DNA from: Mesorhizobium sp. WSM4306
GTDB lineage: Bacteria > Pseudomonadota > Alphaproteobacteria > Rhizobiales > Rhizobiaceae
Direction of reading: 5' to 3'
Assembly (NCBI RefSeq): GCF_007003975.1
Contig: NZ_VFTC01000006.1
Location: 163,055-227,054, forward strand
DNA: 64,000 nt
Shown here one piece after another: positions 46,834 to 55,935 of this stretch (positions are counted from its first letter, which is position 1; the number at the start of each line of letters is the position of its first letter). A model generated the notes under the pieces. That model searched no databases. It had not been told where the DNA came from and worked only from the letters and a program-made list of their open reading frames with translations. A program made the translations under genes and the position numbers.

Positions 46834-48246
46834 ATGAACAGCCTGATCGGCCAATTCGACATTTCAGACGATCGCATCAAGCGCATCGTCGCCGACACCC
46901 TTAACGGCGCCGATGACGGTGAGCTGTTCCTCGAATACAGCGAGAGCGAAGCGCTGATGTTCGACAATGGCAGACTGAAGACCGCCAATTTCAACACCGA
47001 CCAGGGTTTTGGCCTGCGTGCGGTGGCCGGCGAGGCGAGCGGCTACGCCCATTCCAGCGACCTGTCCGAGGCGTCGCTGCTGCGCGCGGCGGACGCAGTG
47101 TCGACCGTCAAGGGCGGCTATTCCGGCACGCTTGCCGCCGCCCCTGCCCGCACCAACCGCCATCTCTACGGCGACGAGAACCCGATCCCCTCGCCTTCCT
47201 TCGAGGTCAAGGCCAAGCTGTTGCAGGAGATCGACGCCTGGCTGCGGGCCGAGGATCCGCGCGTGCGCCAGGTGACGGCCTCGCTCGCCGCATCCTGGCA
47301 GCATGTCGAGATCGTGCGCGCCGATGGCCAGATGGTGCGCGACATCCGGCCGCTAGTCAGGATCAACGTGTCCGTCGTGGTCGGCGATGGCGACCGCCAG
47401 GAGAGCGGTTCCTACGGCATGGGCGGGCGCAAGGCGTTCGGTGAGTTCCTGGTCGAGGACAGCTGGAAGCATGCCGCGAAAGAGGCGCTCAGGCAGGCGC
47501 TGGTCAATCTCGAAGCCATCCCGGCGCCGGCCGGCACGTTCGACATCGTATTGTCCAGCGGCTGGCCGGGCGTCATGCTGCACGAGGCCGTCGGGCACGG
47601 GCTGGAAGGCGACTTCAACCGCAAGAAGACGTCGGCCTTCGCCGGCCTACTCGGCCAGCAGGTGGCGGCCAAGGGCGTCACTGTGGTCGATGACGGCACC
47701 ATGCCGGAGCGGCGCGGCTCGCTAACCGTCGATGACGAAGGCACGCCGTCGGCCCGCAACGTGCTGATCGAGGACGGCAGACTGGTCGGCTACATGCAGG
47801 ACCGCCAGAACGCCCGGCTGACGGGTATGAAGGCTACCGGCAATGGCCGGCGCGAAGGCTATGCGCACCAGCCCATGCCGCGCATGACCAACACCTACAT
47901 GACATCGGGCGACATGGAGCCGGACGAGATCATCGCTTCGGTCAAGAACGGCATCTATGCCGTCTCCTTCGGCGGCGGCCAGGTCGATATCACCTCGGGC
48001 AAGTTCGTGTTCGGCTGCACCGAGGCCTACATGATCGAGAACGGCAAGGTGACGCAGCCGATCAAGGGCGCCATGCTGATCGGCAACGGGCCGGACGCCA
48101 TGCACCGCGTGTCGATGATCGGCAACGACATGAAGCTCGACAACGGCATCGGCATGTGCGGCAAGGCCGGCCAGGGCGTGCCGGTCGGCGTCGGCCAGCC
48201 GCATCTCAGGATGAACCAGATGACGGTGGGCGGCACCAGGGTTTGA
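46834..48246 (+). CDS. tldD: Metalloprotease TldD
   Basis: The 470-aa protein is TldD of the TldD/TldE (PmbA) protease: SEALMFDNGRLKTANFNTDQ, GFGLRAVAGEASGYAHSSDL, the zinc motif HEAVGHGLEGD (HExxxH), and the C-terminal GGGQVDITSGKFVFGCTEAY. With TldE it trims unfolded peptides and matures modified peptides; tldE is not in the window. ATG 46834 is chosen over an in-frame GTG 15 bases upstream; neither has a strong ribosome-binding site. Confidence 0.95.
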   Translation: MNSLIGQFDISDDRIKRIVADTLNGADDGELFLEYSESEALMFDNGRLKTANFNTDQGFGLRAVAGEASGYAHSSDLSEASLLRAADAVSTVKGGYSGTLAAAPARTNRHLYGDENPIPSPSFEVKAKLLQEIDAWLRAEDPRVRQVTASLAASWQHVEIVRADGQMVRDIRPLVRINVSVVVGDGDRQESGSYGMGGRKAFGEFLVEDSWKHAAKEALRQALVNLEAIPAPAGTFDIVLSSGWPGVMLHEAVGHGLEGDFNRKKTSAFAGLLGQQVAAKGVTVVDDGTMPERRGSLTVDDEGTPSARNVLIEDGRLVGYMQDRQNARLTGMKATGNGRREGYAHQPMPRMTNTYMTSGDMEPDEIIASVKNGIYAVSFGGGQVDITSGKFVFGCTEAYMIENGKVTQPIKGAMLIGNGPDAMHRVSMIGNDMKLDNGIGMCGKAGQGVPVGVGQPHLRMNQMTVGGTRV

Positions 48247-48294
48247 GGTGCCAGTCCGCCAGGCTTGAATAGTTGACGCAATAAGGATATCTTA

Positions 48295-48313
48295 CCTTTG
48301 TCTTACACAAAGG
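48295..48313. promoter_or_regulatory. Candidate VapB operator
   Basis: CCTTTGT-CTTAC-ACAAAGG is a perfect 7-bp inverted repeat ending 8 bases before the antitoxin ATG. AbrB-type VapB proteins repress their operons by binding such palindromes. TTGACG (48273-48278) upstream may be the -35 element. Confidence 0.5.
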
Positions 48314-48321
48314 CGTGCGCG

Positions 48322-48597
48322 ATGGCTGCTACAGAAAAACTTACAACGACTGTCTCCACCAAGGGACAGGTAATCCTGCCCAGCGCGATCCGGAAGCGCA
48401 AAGATTGGGGTGCGGGCACACGCCTGCAGGTCGAAGATACGCCGGACGGAGTGCTTTTGAAATTGGCGCCGGCCTTTGCCCCGACGCGACCAGAAGATGT
48501 CTTTGGTGTCCTACCGCACAGTGGCAGGCCGAAGACTCTGGAGGAGATGGACGCGGCCGTCCTTGCGGAAGCCCGGCGGCGCAATGCTCGCGATTGA
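48322..48597 (+). CDS. AbrB/SpoVT-type antitoxin (VapB-like)
   Basis: The 91-aa protein has an N-terminal swapped-hairpin AbrB domain: LTTTVSTKGQVILPSAIRKR, DWGAGTRLQVEDTPDGVLLK. A C-terminal toxin-binding stretch follows, rich in Pro and then helical (TLEEMDAAVLAEARRRNARD). It precedes and overlaps a PIN toxin gene by 14 bases, the normal vapBC order. ATG 48322 is used; AAAGG is about 8-9 bases upstream. The C-terminal alternating charge is as expected for binding VapC. Confidence 0.92.
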   Translation: MAATEKLTTTVSTKGQVILPSAIRKRKDWGAGTRLQVEDTPDGVLLKLAPAFAPTRPEDVFGVLPHSGRPKTLEEMDAAVLAEARRRNARD

Positions 48598-48973
48598 TAC
48601 CAACGTTATCGTCAGGTATTTGACGAACGACGATCCGGAGCAGTCCCCGCGAGCCCGGCGGCTGATCGATGGTCAACCCGTCTTTGTCGCCGTCACGATA
48701 GTCCTGGAGGCCGAATGGGTGCTGCGCAGTGCCTATGGCTATGGCCAAGCCGCGATCGTGGGCGCGCTGCGACGGTTCGGCGGGTTGCCCACGGTTGAAC
48801 TGGAAGACGCTGCGATTGTCTCCTCTGCGCTCGATCTGTCCGAAGCGGGAATGGATTTTGCAGATGCGCTGCATCTGGGGAAAGCAGCTCATTGTGCTGG
48901 CTTTGCAACCTTTGACCGCAGTTTCCTGAAGGCTGCAAAGGCGGCCGGACATGATGGCGTGCAGGAAGTATAG
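48584..48973 (+). CDS. PIN-domain toxin (VapC-like)
   Basis: The 129-aa protein has the four acidic residues of the PIN active site: LAIDTNVIVRYLTNDD, LEAEWVLRS, GMDFADALHLG and FATFDRSFLKAA. VapC toxins cut specific RNAs, often tRNA anticodon loops or rRNA; the target here is unknown. The start ATG lies inside the end of the antitoxin gene, so translation is coupled. Confidence 0.93.
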   Translation: MLAIDTNVIVRYLTNDDPEQSPRARRLIDGQPVFVAVTIVLEAEWVLRSAYGYGQAAIVGALRRFGGLPTVELEDAAIVSSALDLSEAGMDFADALHLGKAAHCAGFATFDRSFLKAAKAAGHDGVQEV

Positions 48974-49155
48974 CAAAGAGGCGCGCCGGTAGCGGCCTGC
49001 CGCTCGACGTCACCCTGAATGCGCCGGCTGTTTTCCAACTTCAAATCTCAGCCGGCACCTTGAAGCGAACACAATTCACATTAGTAACTGTTGAACTGCC
49101 TGGGCTGCCGTTTGCGCACAAACGCCGTACCCAGCTTCTCGTTGCGGTGTTGGTG

Positions 49156-49809
49156 ATGGCAATGCGGCCCGGCGTCCCGGCTCTCCTCCTTGGCTTCGTT
49201 TCGTTGATTGGCGCGACAGCGCTGCAAGCCGGTCCGGCGGCAGCACAATCGACATGGTTCAAGGCACGGTCGACGCAATCCGCCGCCGCCGTCGGAGGAA
49301 GCACCAGCGTCCCCTACGGCTGGGTCGATTTCTGCCATCGCCGGCCAAAAGAGTGCAAGGTGCCCGCTCTGCCGGCCGCCGATGTCAAGCTGACCCCGCA
49401 AAAGCTGAGCATCCTCAAGCGGGTCAATCAGAAGGCGAACAGGTCCATCAAGCCCGTCAGCAATTTCGATCACTGGGGCACCATGGAAGACCACTGGGAC
49501 TATCCTGTGGACGGCAAGGGGGACTGCAAGATCTACGCGCTCTACAAGCGCAAGCTTCTTCTGCAGGCAGGTTTCCCCCGGCAGGCGCTGCTGATGACGG
49601 TGGTGCGCGACCTCAACAATGAAGGCCACACCATCCTGACGGTGAAGACCGACAAGGGCGATCTTGTCCTGGACAATCTGGTCGATGAGATCAGGCCCTG
49701 GAACGCGACGGGCTATTACTTCCTGAAACGCCAGTCGCAGCAGAACCCAAATACATGGGTGTCGATCAACCAACGCGGCGGCACGCCGAAACTGATGTCG
49801 CCAAGCTAA
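49156..49809 (+). CDS. Bacterial transglutaminase-like cysteine protease (BTLCP)
   Basis: The 217-aa secreted protein starts MAMRPGVPALLLGFVSLIG with cleavage near PAAAQ. The domain has VPYGWVDFCHRRPKECKVPA, the catalytic Cys in VDGKGDCKIYALYKRKLLLQ, the His in EGHTILTVKTDKGDLVLDNL with an Asp shortly after, and a final YYFLKRQSQ. Periplasmic BTLCPs (relatives of LapG) can cut adhesins or other surface proteins; no LapD- or LapA-like partner is visible here. Start is uncertain: the frame extends upstream to a TTG at 49060 and another ATG is at 49162. Confidence 0.85.
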   Translation: MAMRPGVPALLLGFVSLIGATALQAGPAAAQSTWFKARSTQSAAAVGGSTSVPYGWVDFCHRRPKECKVPALPAADVKLTPQKLSILKRVNQKANRSIKPVSNFDHWGTMEDHWDYPVDGKGDCKIYALYKRKLLLQAGFPRQALLMTVVRDLNNEGHTILTVKTDKGDLVLDNLVDEIRPWNATGYYFLKRQSQQNPNTWVSINQRGGTPKLMSPS

Positions 49810-49910
49810 AGCGCGTCGCGCTCAAACGGATTCAAGCGACGCGCTTTAAGTCTTTGTTTTGATGCATGTCGTTGTCCCAGAACCGCAGCACACTTCTGGG
49901 CGACATGCAT
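49808..49910. repeat. RIME-like palindromic element, copy B
   Basis: Hairpin one is AAAGCGCGTCGC (49808-49819) with its exact complement at 49836-49847. Hairpin two has outer arms ATGCATGTCG and CGACATGCAT (49862-49871 with 49901-49910) and an inner CCCAGAA/TTCTGGG stem. It matches the element after mutY along its length. It fills the gap between the convergent BTLCP and RNA methyltransferase genes, starting 2 bases before the BTLCP stop codon ends. Confidence 0.88.
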
Positions 49911-49920
49911 TAGGCTGCGG

Positions 49921-51156
49921 CTACCGCCGTCTCTTTGGTTTCTCCAGCAGCGCCACCGCCTCGACATGCGGCGACCAGAGGAACTGGTCGATCGGCGTGA
50001 CGCTTTTCAGCACGTAGCCGCCATCCATGAGGATGCGTAAATCCCGGGCCAGCGTCACCGGGTTGCAGGAGACGGCGGCGACGAACGGCACGTCGGAGCG
50101 GGCGATCTGCTTCGACTGATCCTCAGCACCGGCGCGCGGCGGATCAAAGACGACGCCGTCGAAAGCGTTCAGCTCCTTGAACGTCAGTGGGCGCCGGAAC
50201 AGGTCGCGGCGTTCGCCGGTTACCCGCTTCAAGCCGGTGGCGAAGCGTGACCCCCGGTCGAGCGCAGACAGGGCGGCCGCATCGCCTTCGACCGCATGCA
50301 CCTCGGATTTCGCCGCCAGCCGAAGCGCAAAGCTGCCGCAGCCGGCGAACAGATCGGCGACTTTCTTGGCGCGTTTCAGATGTCCGCCAACGATATCGGC
50401 CATCGCCTGTTCGGCGGCTTCGGTTGCCTGCAGGAAGGCGCCGGGCGGTACGGCGACAGCGACTGTGCCGAACATGACCACCGGCTTTTTCGGCTCGATG
50501 ACAATCTCGTCGTCGATCGAAAGCCGGGCAAAACCGTTGGCCATGACGAAGTTGGAGGCGACCCGGCGCTGGTGCTCGCCCAGCTTGCCTGACTCATAGA
50601 CCGCGACGTCGAGGCCCGAACCCGTAACAGTGACCGCCATGCGGAACGATTTGGTGGTGGCGCAAACCAGGTCGGCGACCGAGCGCAAGCGATCGAGCGC
50701 GGCGACGATCTCCGGCAGCGAGATCGGGCATTCCTCGATCGGGATGATTTCCGGAGACAGATGGCGATGGAAGCCAAGCAGCATGCCGGTGCCGGCGCGG
50801 CGGGCGGCAAGCACGACGCGGCGGCGTGTGTGGGGCGCGCACGGCACCAAGGCGCCGATATCGCCGGCAATGCCCTTCAAGGCATGTACGACCTTGTCGC
50901 GTTTCCACTGGTGGTAGGCGTCGGCTTCGAGATGCTGGACGGCGCAGCCGCCGCATTCTGTGAAATGCCGGCAGGCCGGGTCGATGCGCAGCGGCGAGGC
51001 TTCCAGCACCGCCATCAGCGTGGCGCGATCCCTTTCGCGCGCCGCGGTGACGGTTTCGCCGGGCAGCGTGAAGGGAATAAACAGCTCGCCCGTTTCGGTC
51101 TCGGCGACACCGTCGCCCTGCGAGCCCAGTCTCTTGATGGTGAAGCGCGTACTCAT
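49921..51156 (-). CDS. RNA uracil-C5 methyltransferase (TrmA/RlmD family)
   Basis: The 411-aa protein has an N-terminal TRAM-like part (FTIKRLGSQGDGVAETETGE, FIPFTLPGETV). The iron-sulfur ligands are in CRHFTECGGCAVQHLEADAY and a further Cys. The SAM domain has VADLFAGCGSFALRLAAKSE, and the catalytic site is FDPPRAGAEDQSKQI and AAVSCNPVTLARDL. It probably methylates U in 23S rRNA (RlmD-like) or another RNA. It overlaps tlyA by 4 bases, so the two RNA methyltransferase genes are translated together. Confidence 0.93.
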   Translation of the reverse strand: MSTRFTIKRLGSQGDGVAETETGELFIPFTLPGETVTAARERDRATLMAVLEASPLRIDPACRHFTECGGCAVQHLEADAYHQWKRDKVVHALKGIAGDIGALVPCAPHTRRRVVLAARRAGTGMLLGFHRHLSPEIIPIEECPISLPEIVAALDRLRSVADLVCATTKSFRMAVTVTGSGLDVAVYESGKLGEHQRRVASNFVMANGFARLSIDDEIVIEPKKPVVMFGTVAVAVPPGAFLQATEAAEQAMADIVGGHLKRAKKVADLFAGCGSFALRLAAKSEVHAVEGDAAALSALDRGSRFATGLKRVTGERRDLFRRPLTFKELNAFDGVVFDPPRAGAEDQSKQIARSDVPFVAAVSCNPVTLARDLRILMDGGYVLKSVTPIDQFLWSPHVEAVALLEKPKRRR

Positions 51157-51917
51157 CGGTCCTTGATCCCACCGAGCAGGAACTCGCGGTTGCCGTCGCC
51201 ACCTTCAATCGGCGACATGTGCAGACCCAGTGTCCGCCAGCCAGGGACGCCTTCGAGCCATTCCTGCAGCAGGCCGGCAACGCGGGCGGCGTCATAGGGG
51301 TCTTTCAGTAGGCCGCCCTTGCCGATCGCCTCGCGGCCGGCCTCGAATTGCGGCTTGACCAGAAACACGGCACGAGCTCCCAGGCTGGCGATGGCAAGCG
51401 CCGGCGGCATCGCCAGTTTCAGCGAAATGAAGCTGACATCGGAGACGATGAAATCTGGGATACGGCCGCCGAGATCAGCGGCGGTGAGTTCGCGGGCGTT
51501 GAGGCCCTCGATCACGGTGACGCGCGGGTCGGACGAGACATCGGGATGCATCTGGCCGTGGCCGACATCGATCGCCGTGACATGGGCCGCACCGCGTTCT
51601 AGCAGCACCTGCGTGAAGCCGCCGGTCGAGGCGCCGATGTCGAGCGCTTCGCTGCCGGCCGGATCGAGACTGAAATGGTCGAGCCCGGCAATCAGCTTCA
51701 GCGCCGCGCGTGAGACATAGCCCTGTGCGGGATCGTCGATGTCGATGAGGCATTGCGGCAGGACGGTCTGGCCGGGCTTGCGGGCGACCACGCCGTCGAC
51801 TGAGACAGTTCCACGCTCGACCGCGTCGCGGGCGCGCGAGCGGCTTGCAAACAGGCCGCGCTGGACGAGCAATTCGTCGAGCCGCTGGCGTGTGCTGGCT
51901 GGCAGAGGGGAGTTCAT
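51153..51917 (-). CDS. tlyA: TlyA-family rRNA 2'-O-methyltransferase
   Basis: The 254-aa protein has an N-terminal S4 RNA-binding domain (RLDELLVQRGLFASRSRARD, VERGTVSVDGVVARKPGQTV). An FtsJ-like SAM domain follows, with ALDIGASTGGFTQVLLERGA, AIDVGHGQMHPDV, DFIVSDVSFISLKLAMP and LVKPQFEAGREAIGKGG. TlyA methylates ribosomal RNA in several bacteria and is also annotated as a haemolysin. It lies upstream of, and overlaps, the uracil methyltransferase gene. Confidence 0.92.
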   Translation of the reverse strand: MNSPLPASTRQRLDELLVQRGLFASRSRARDAVERGTVSVDGVVARKPGQTVLPQCLIDIDDPAQGYVSRAALKLIAGLDHFSLDPAGSEALDIGASTGGFTQVLLERGAAHVTAIDVGHGQMHPDVSSDPRVTVIEGLNARELTAADLGGRIPDFIVSDVSFISLKLAMPPALAIASLGARAVFLVKPQFEAGREAIGKGGLLKDPYDAARVAGLLQEWLEGVPGWRTLGLHMSPIEGGDGNREFLLGGIKDR

Positions 51918-52064
51918 CGGCCTTCATGGCGAAAGCCGGTCACGAAGGCAAGGACATTGGATGAGAGAGGCGAGAGAAGCTGGCCGGCCGCCGCCGGTTG
52001 ATAATCGCACCCAGTCCAGCAAGATGCCTGGGCGGGATGGCCCGGGCAATGCAGAGGAAGACGA

Positions 52065-52466
52065 ATGCTGACGGGAACCTGCCATTGCGGCGCCGCCCAC
52101 TGGACCCTGGAGGGCGACCCCGGCTCGATCACCGCTTGCAACTGCACGCTTTGCCGCCGTTGCGGCACGCTGTGGGCCCATGATTTTGTCGACGAGCGCA
52201 TCCGGGTTGCGGGACCTCTGCGTTCCTATGCGCGTGCTGGGAAAAACGAACCCTCGCTCGAGATCCTGTTCTGCCCGACCTGTGCCCGCGTGCTTGCGTG
52301 GCGCGGCCTGCGCACCGGTTCAAGCGGGCGCACGCGGATCGCCGTCAATGTCAGGCTGGCGCCGCCGGAGGCGGTCGCCGACCTGCCGATCGATCATTTC
52401 GACGGGCTGGACAGTTTTGACGATCTGCCGCGCGATGGGCGCTGCGTACGCGATATGTGGTTCTAG
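52065..52466 (+). CDS. GFA-family zinc-binding protein
   Basis: The 133-aa protein has the glutathione-dependent formaldehyde-activating fold: TGTCHCGAAHWTLEGD, ITACNCTLCRRCGTLWAHDF, LFCPTCARVLAWRGLRTGS, with the zinc cysteine pairs CHC, CNCxxC and CPTC. Most members do not have proven GFA activity. GAGGAAGACGA precedes the ATG. Its stop codon shares bases with that of the convergent gene (a CTAG palindrome). Confidence 0.9.
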   Translation: MLTGTCHCGAAHWTLEGDPGSITACNCTLCRRCGTLWAHDFVDERIRVAGPLRSYARAGKNEPSLEILFCPTCARVLAWRGLRTGSSGRTRIAVNVRLAPPEAVADLPIDHFDGLDSFDDLPRDGRCVRDMWF

Positions 52467-52747
52467 AAAATGGTGCGCGAAACCGACCGTTCGACGGCGG
52501 GCACCAAGCTGTCACTCGCATCGCCGGAAGCCTGCTTGGGCGAGCTCTCGATGGGCGCAGCCGGTACGTCCGGCACGACGACGAGCTGCGGCACCTGCTT
52601 GTAGGAAAAGCCGCCCCTGATGTTGCCCATCTTGCCGGCGACTATCTCGACCACCGCCTGTTCGAGCTTGCGGTCATAGCGGGTTTCGGCCACGGCCGGT
52701 GCGGCGATGAGGGCCAAAAAGGCCGCGCCGCACAGAAGCGTTCGCAT
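52463..52747 (-). CDS. Small secreted protein, unknown
   Basis: The 94-aa product has a signal peptide (MRTLLCGAAFLALIAAPAVA, cleaved before ETRYD). The mature part begins ETRYDRKLEQAVVEIVAGKM with a helical stretch, then GNIRGGFSYKQVPQLVVVPD and a flexible Ser/Ala/Pro tail. No family is recognised, though rhizobial proteins with the same RYDRKLE(x)AA pattern are common in my memory. It is expected to be periplasmic. It has a 233-base upstream gap that contains a RIME-like repeat. Confidence 0.75.
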   Translation of the reverse strand: MRTLLCGAAFLALIAAPAVAETRYDRKLEQAVVEIVAGKMGNIRGGFSYKQVPQLVVVPDVPAAPIESSPKQASGDASDSLVPAVERSVSRTIF

Positions 52748-52857
52748 TGTTTTTTAACTCCCTGCCTTGGTCGGGTTCTAGCAGGGCGGCGTTGAAAAAC
52801 GGCCAAAAGACACGGTAAGCGAAACGCCAAACAGAAGCGTTAACAGAGCGTTACGGC

Positions 52858-52943
52858 TAGAGCGCTTGGCGCAATTCCCAAGGGAAAGCGCTACGCGCTT
52901 TTCCCGGGAAAACCGCTTCACACTTTTCCTGGAATTGCTTTAG
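52858..52943. repeat. RIME-like palindromic element, second type
   Basis: Outer arms GCAATTCC and GGAATTGC and an inner pair GGGAAAGCGC / GCGCTTTTCCC enclose a small TAC loop. A CCGCTTCACACTTTTCCTGG segment follows, typical of rhizobial RIME elements. It lies between the small secreted protein gene and dxs. Confidence 0.8.
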
Positions 52944-52980
52944 AAGCCGACAAACCGCTTCAAAGGCGTGAGAGTTTGAT

Positions 52981-54894
52981 TCAGGCGCGTTGCGCGCGAG
53001 CGGAATGGCCAAGCGCAACGAACACCGTGCGCACGATGCCGGCGGCGTCGAGCCCGGCGTCTGCATACATTTTTTCCGGCTTGGCGTGGTCGGTGAACTC
53101 GTCCGGAAGCACCAGCGGCCGCACTTTCAGGCCGCTTTCCAGCAGGCCTTCATGGGCGAGGAACTGCAGCACATGGCTGGCGAAGCCGCCGACAGCGCCC
53201 TCTTCCACCGTCACCAGCACTTCATGTGAGCGGGCGAGCCGGCGGATCAGATCCTCATCCAGCGGCTTGGCGAAGCGGGCGTCGGCAACCGTCGTCGAGA
53301 GCCCGGCAGCGCCGAGTTCCTCGGCGGCGATCAGGCAATCCTGCAGCCGCGTACCGAAGGACAGGAGCGCCACCTTGGTGCCTTCCCTGACGATGCGGCC
53401 CTTGCCGATTTCGAGCACCGAGCCACGCTCCGGCATGTCGACGCCGACACCGTTGCCACGCGGATAACGGAAGGCGATCGGGCCTTCGTCGTAATAGGCG
53501 GCGGTGCGCACCATGTGGCGAAGCTCCGCCTCGTCGGCGGCCGCCATCACCACAAAGCCCGGCAGCGTCGCCAGGAAGGTGGTGTCGAAGGCGCCGCAAT
53601 GGGTGGCGCCGTCGGCGCCGACAAAGCCGGCGCGGTCGATCGGGAAACGCACCGGCAATTTCTGGATCGCCACGTCGTGGACGACCTGGTCATAGGCGCG
53701 CTGCAGGAAGGTCGAATAGATGGCGGCGAAGGGCTTGTAGCCTTCGGTGGCGAGGCCGGCGGCAAACGTCACCGCATGCTGCTCGGCGATGCCGACATCG
53801 AAGGTCCGGGTCGGAAACGCCTCGCCGAACAGGTCGAGGCCGGTGCCGTTCGGCATGGCGGCGGTGACGGCGACGATGCGGTCGTCGGCTCGCGCCTCCT
53901 GGATCAGGCTTTCGGCGAACACCTTGGTGTAGGCCGGCGCGTTGGCCGGCGCCTTGGTCTGCGCGCCGGTGATGACGTCGAACTTGTTGACGCCGTGATA
54001 TTTGTCGGGCGCGGCCTCGGCCGGGCCGTAACCCTTGCCCTTCTGGGTCACGACATGGATCAGCACCGGGCCGTCGGCATTGTCGCGAACGTTCTTCAGC
54101 ACCGGGATCAGGTGTTCGAGATTGTGCCCGTCGATCGGACCGATATGGTAGAAGCCAAGCTCCTCGAACAGCGTGCCGCCGGTGACGTAGCCGCGCGCAT
54201 GCTCGACCGCCCGCGTGATGGCGCGATCGGCGCGCTTGCCGAGATAGGAGGTCAGTTTCTTGCCGAAATCGCGCAGGCCGAGGTAGGTCTTGCCGGAGGC
54301 GAGCCGCGCCAGATAGGCGCTCATGGCGCCGGTCGGCGGCGCGATCGACATGTCGTTGTCGTTGAGGATGACGATCAGGCGGGCATCGAGCGCGCCGGCA
54401 TTGTTCAATGCTTCAAATGCCATGCCGGCCGACATGGCGCCGTCGCCGATGACGGCAATGACATTGTTGTTGCCGCCCGAGAGGTCGCGCGCCATGGCCA
54501 TGCCGAGGCCAGCGGAAATCGAGGTCGAGGAGTGCGCGGCGCCGAACGGGTCGTATTCGCTCTCGGCGCGGCGGGTGAAGCCGGACAGGCCGCCCTCTTG
54601 GCGCAGGGTGCGGATGCGGTCGCGGCGACCGGTCAGGATCTTGTGCGGATAGGCCTGGTGGCCGACATCCCAGATCACCCGGTCTTCCGGCGTGTTGAAA
54701 ACATAGTGCAGCGCCACGGTCAGTTCGACGACACCGAGGCCGGCGCCGAGATGCCCACCCGTATGCGAGACGGCATCGATCAGTTCGGCACGCAGCTCCG
54801 AGGCCAGCTGCGGCAGCTCGCTTTCGTCAAGCTTCTTCAGGTCGGCTGGAATGCGGACCTTGTCGAGAAGCGGCGTATGCAGCGTTGCGTTCAC
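52981..54894 (-). CDS. dxs: 1-deoxy-D-xylulose-5-phosphate synthase
   Basis: The 637-aa thiamine-diphosphate enzyme condenses pyruvate and glyceraldehyde-3-phosphate in the first MEP-pathway step. The ThDP motif is [19 protein letters not shown], with [20 protein letters not shown] near the N-terminus, the transketolase central domain with [17 protein letters not shown], and a C-terminal domain ending in ARAQRA. Start is a GTG at 54894 with only a weak upstream site (AGG 12 bases away). tlyA and the RNA methyltransferase, often downstream of dxs, are here separated from it by two unrelated genes and a repeat. Confidence 0.97.
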   Translation of the reverse strand: MNATLHTPLLDKVRIPADLKKLDESELPQLASELRAELIDAVSHTGGHLGAGLGVVELTVALHYVFNTPEDRVIWDVGHQAYPHKILTGRRDRIRTLRQEGGLSGFTRRAESEYDPFGAAHSSTSISAGLGMAMARDLSGGNNNVIAVIGDGAMSAGMAFEALNNAGALDARLIVILNDNDMSIAPPTGAMSAYLARLASGKTYLGLRDFGKKLTSYLGKRADRAITRAVEHARGYVTGGTLFEELGFYHIGPIDGHNLEHLIPVLKNVRDNADGPVLIHVVTQKGKGYGPAEAAPDKYHGVNKFDVITGAQTKAPANAPAYTKVFAESLIQEARADDRIVAVTAAMPNGTGLDLFGEAFPTRTFDVGIAEQHAVTFAAGLATEGYKPFAAIYSTFLQRAYDQVVHDVAIQKLPVRFPIDRAGFVGADGATHCGAFDTTFLATLPGFVVMAAADEAELRHMVRTAAYYDEGPIAFRYPRGNGVGVDMPERGSVLEIGKGRIVREGTKVALLSFGTRLQDCLIAAEELGAAGLSTTVADARFAKPLDEDLIRRLARSHEVLVTVEEGAVGGFASHVLQFLAHEGLLESGLKVRPLVLPDEFTDHAKPEKMYADAGLDAAGIVRTVFVALGHSARAQRA

Positions 54895-55004
54895 TGTTTT
54901 AGGAGCCTGCCCAGCTATTTTCGTTCATGCGCGTTGATCATGGGCGAAATATGCCTCCGCCCGCCGAATGTAAATGCGTGTCAGTGACGCGGCTGATGCT
55001 GACG

Positions 55005-55925
55005 TTAATTGTCCGGTAACGGAATGAACTCTTCCTCATCTCCAGGAACGATATCGAAGCGGCCCGTCTTCCATTCCTGTTTGGCCTGTTCGATACGCTC
55101 CTTCGACGACGAGACGAAATTCCACCAGATGTGGCGTGGGGAGCCGAGCGATGCCCCGCCAAACAGCATGAAATGGGCGCCGCGTTCGGATGAGACGACG
55201 AGTTCGTCGCCGGGCCGGAACACCAGCAGACGCTCGGCCGGAAAGCGATCGCCCGATATCGAGACATCGCCTTCCAGCGTGTAGATGGCGCGTTCCTCGG
55301 CGTCGGCGGGAATTTTGACGCTGGCGCCGGGCGCCAGGCGCAGATCGGCGTAAAGCGTTTCGGTATCGGCTCTTACCGGCGAGCGCAGCCCCTGGAAATC
55401 GCCGATCACCACACGGCCGCTGACGCCTTCGGCGTCGATTTCGGGCAGCAGCAGCGCCGCGGTGTTCTCGAACACTGGCGCCACCTCCTCCTTGCCGTCG
55501 GGCAGCGCCAGCCAGGTCTGCAGGCCGGAGACCGACATCGGCGCGCCGCGCAATTCTTCGGGCGTGCGCTCGGAATGGACGATGCCGCGGCCGGCGGTCA
55601 TCAAATTCACGTCGCCGGGCTGGATGACCATTTCGGTGCCGAGCGAATCGCGGTGCCTGATCTTGCCGTCGAACAGATAGGTGACGGTGGAAAGCCCGAT
55701 ATGCGGGTGCGGACGCACATCGAGCGCCTGGCCGGCGCGCAGGATGGCCGGACCCATGCGGTCGAAGAAGATGAACGGACCGACCAGCCGCCGCCTTGCC
55801 GTCGGCAAAGCGCGGCGGACCTGGAAGCCGTCAATGTCCTTGGCGTTCGGAATGACCATCAGCTCGATCTGGTCGCTGGCGAAGGCGTCGCCAGGCTCAG
55901 GGTCCTTGCCGGGGAAGAAGCTCAT
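55005..55925 (-). CDS. Pirin-family protein
   Basis: The 306-aa cupin protein has the pirin N-terminal domain with VGPFIFFDRMGPA, ALDVRPHPHIGLSTVTYLFD (metal His residues) and IVHSERTPEELRG, and the C-terminal pirin domain with ERAIYTLEGDVSISGDRFPA. Pirins bind Fe or act as quercetinases, and some modulate pyruvate dehydrogenase; the role here is unknown. ATG 55925 has GAGGAC 6-7 bases upstream; the longer open frame lies in the next gene. It follows the DUF2277 gene after 10 bases. Confidence 0.92.
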   Translation of the reverse strand: MSFFPGKDPEPGDAFASDQIELMVIPNAKDIDGFQVRRALPTARRRLVGPFIFFDRMGPAILRAGQALDVRPHPHIGLSTVTYLFDGKIRHRDSLGTEMVIQPGDVNLMTAGRGIVHSERTPEELRGAPMSVSGLQTWLALPDGKEEVAPVFENTAALLLPEIDAEGVSGRVVIGDFQGLRSPVRADTETLYADLRLAPGASVKIPADAEERAIYTLEGDVSISGDRFPAERLLVFRPGDELVVSSERGAHFMLFGGASLGSPRHIWWNFVSSSKERIEQAKQEWKTGRFDIVPGDEEEFIPLPDN

Positions 55926-55935
55926 CGAGATGTCC

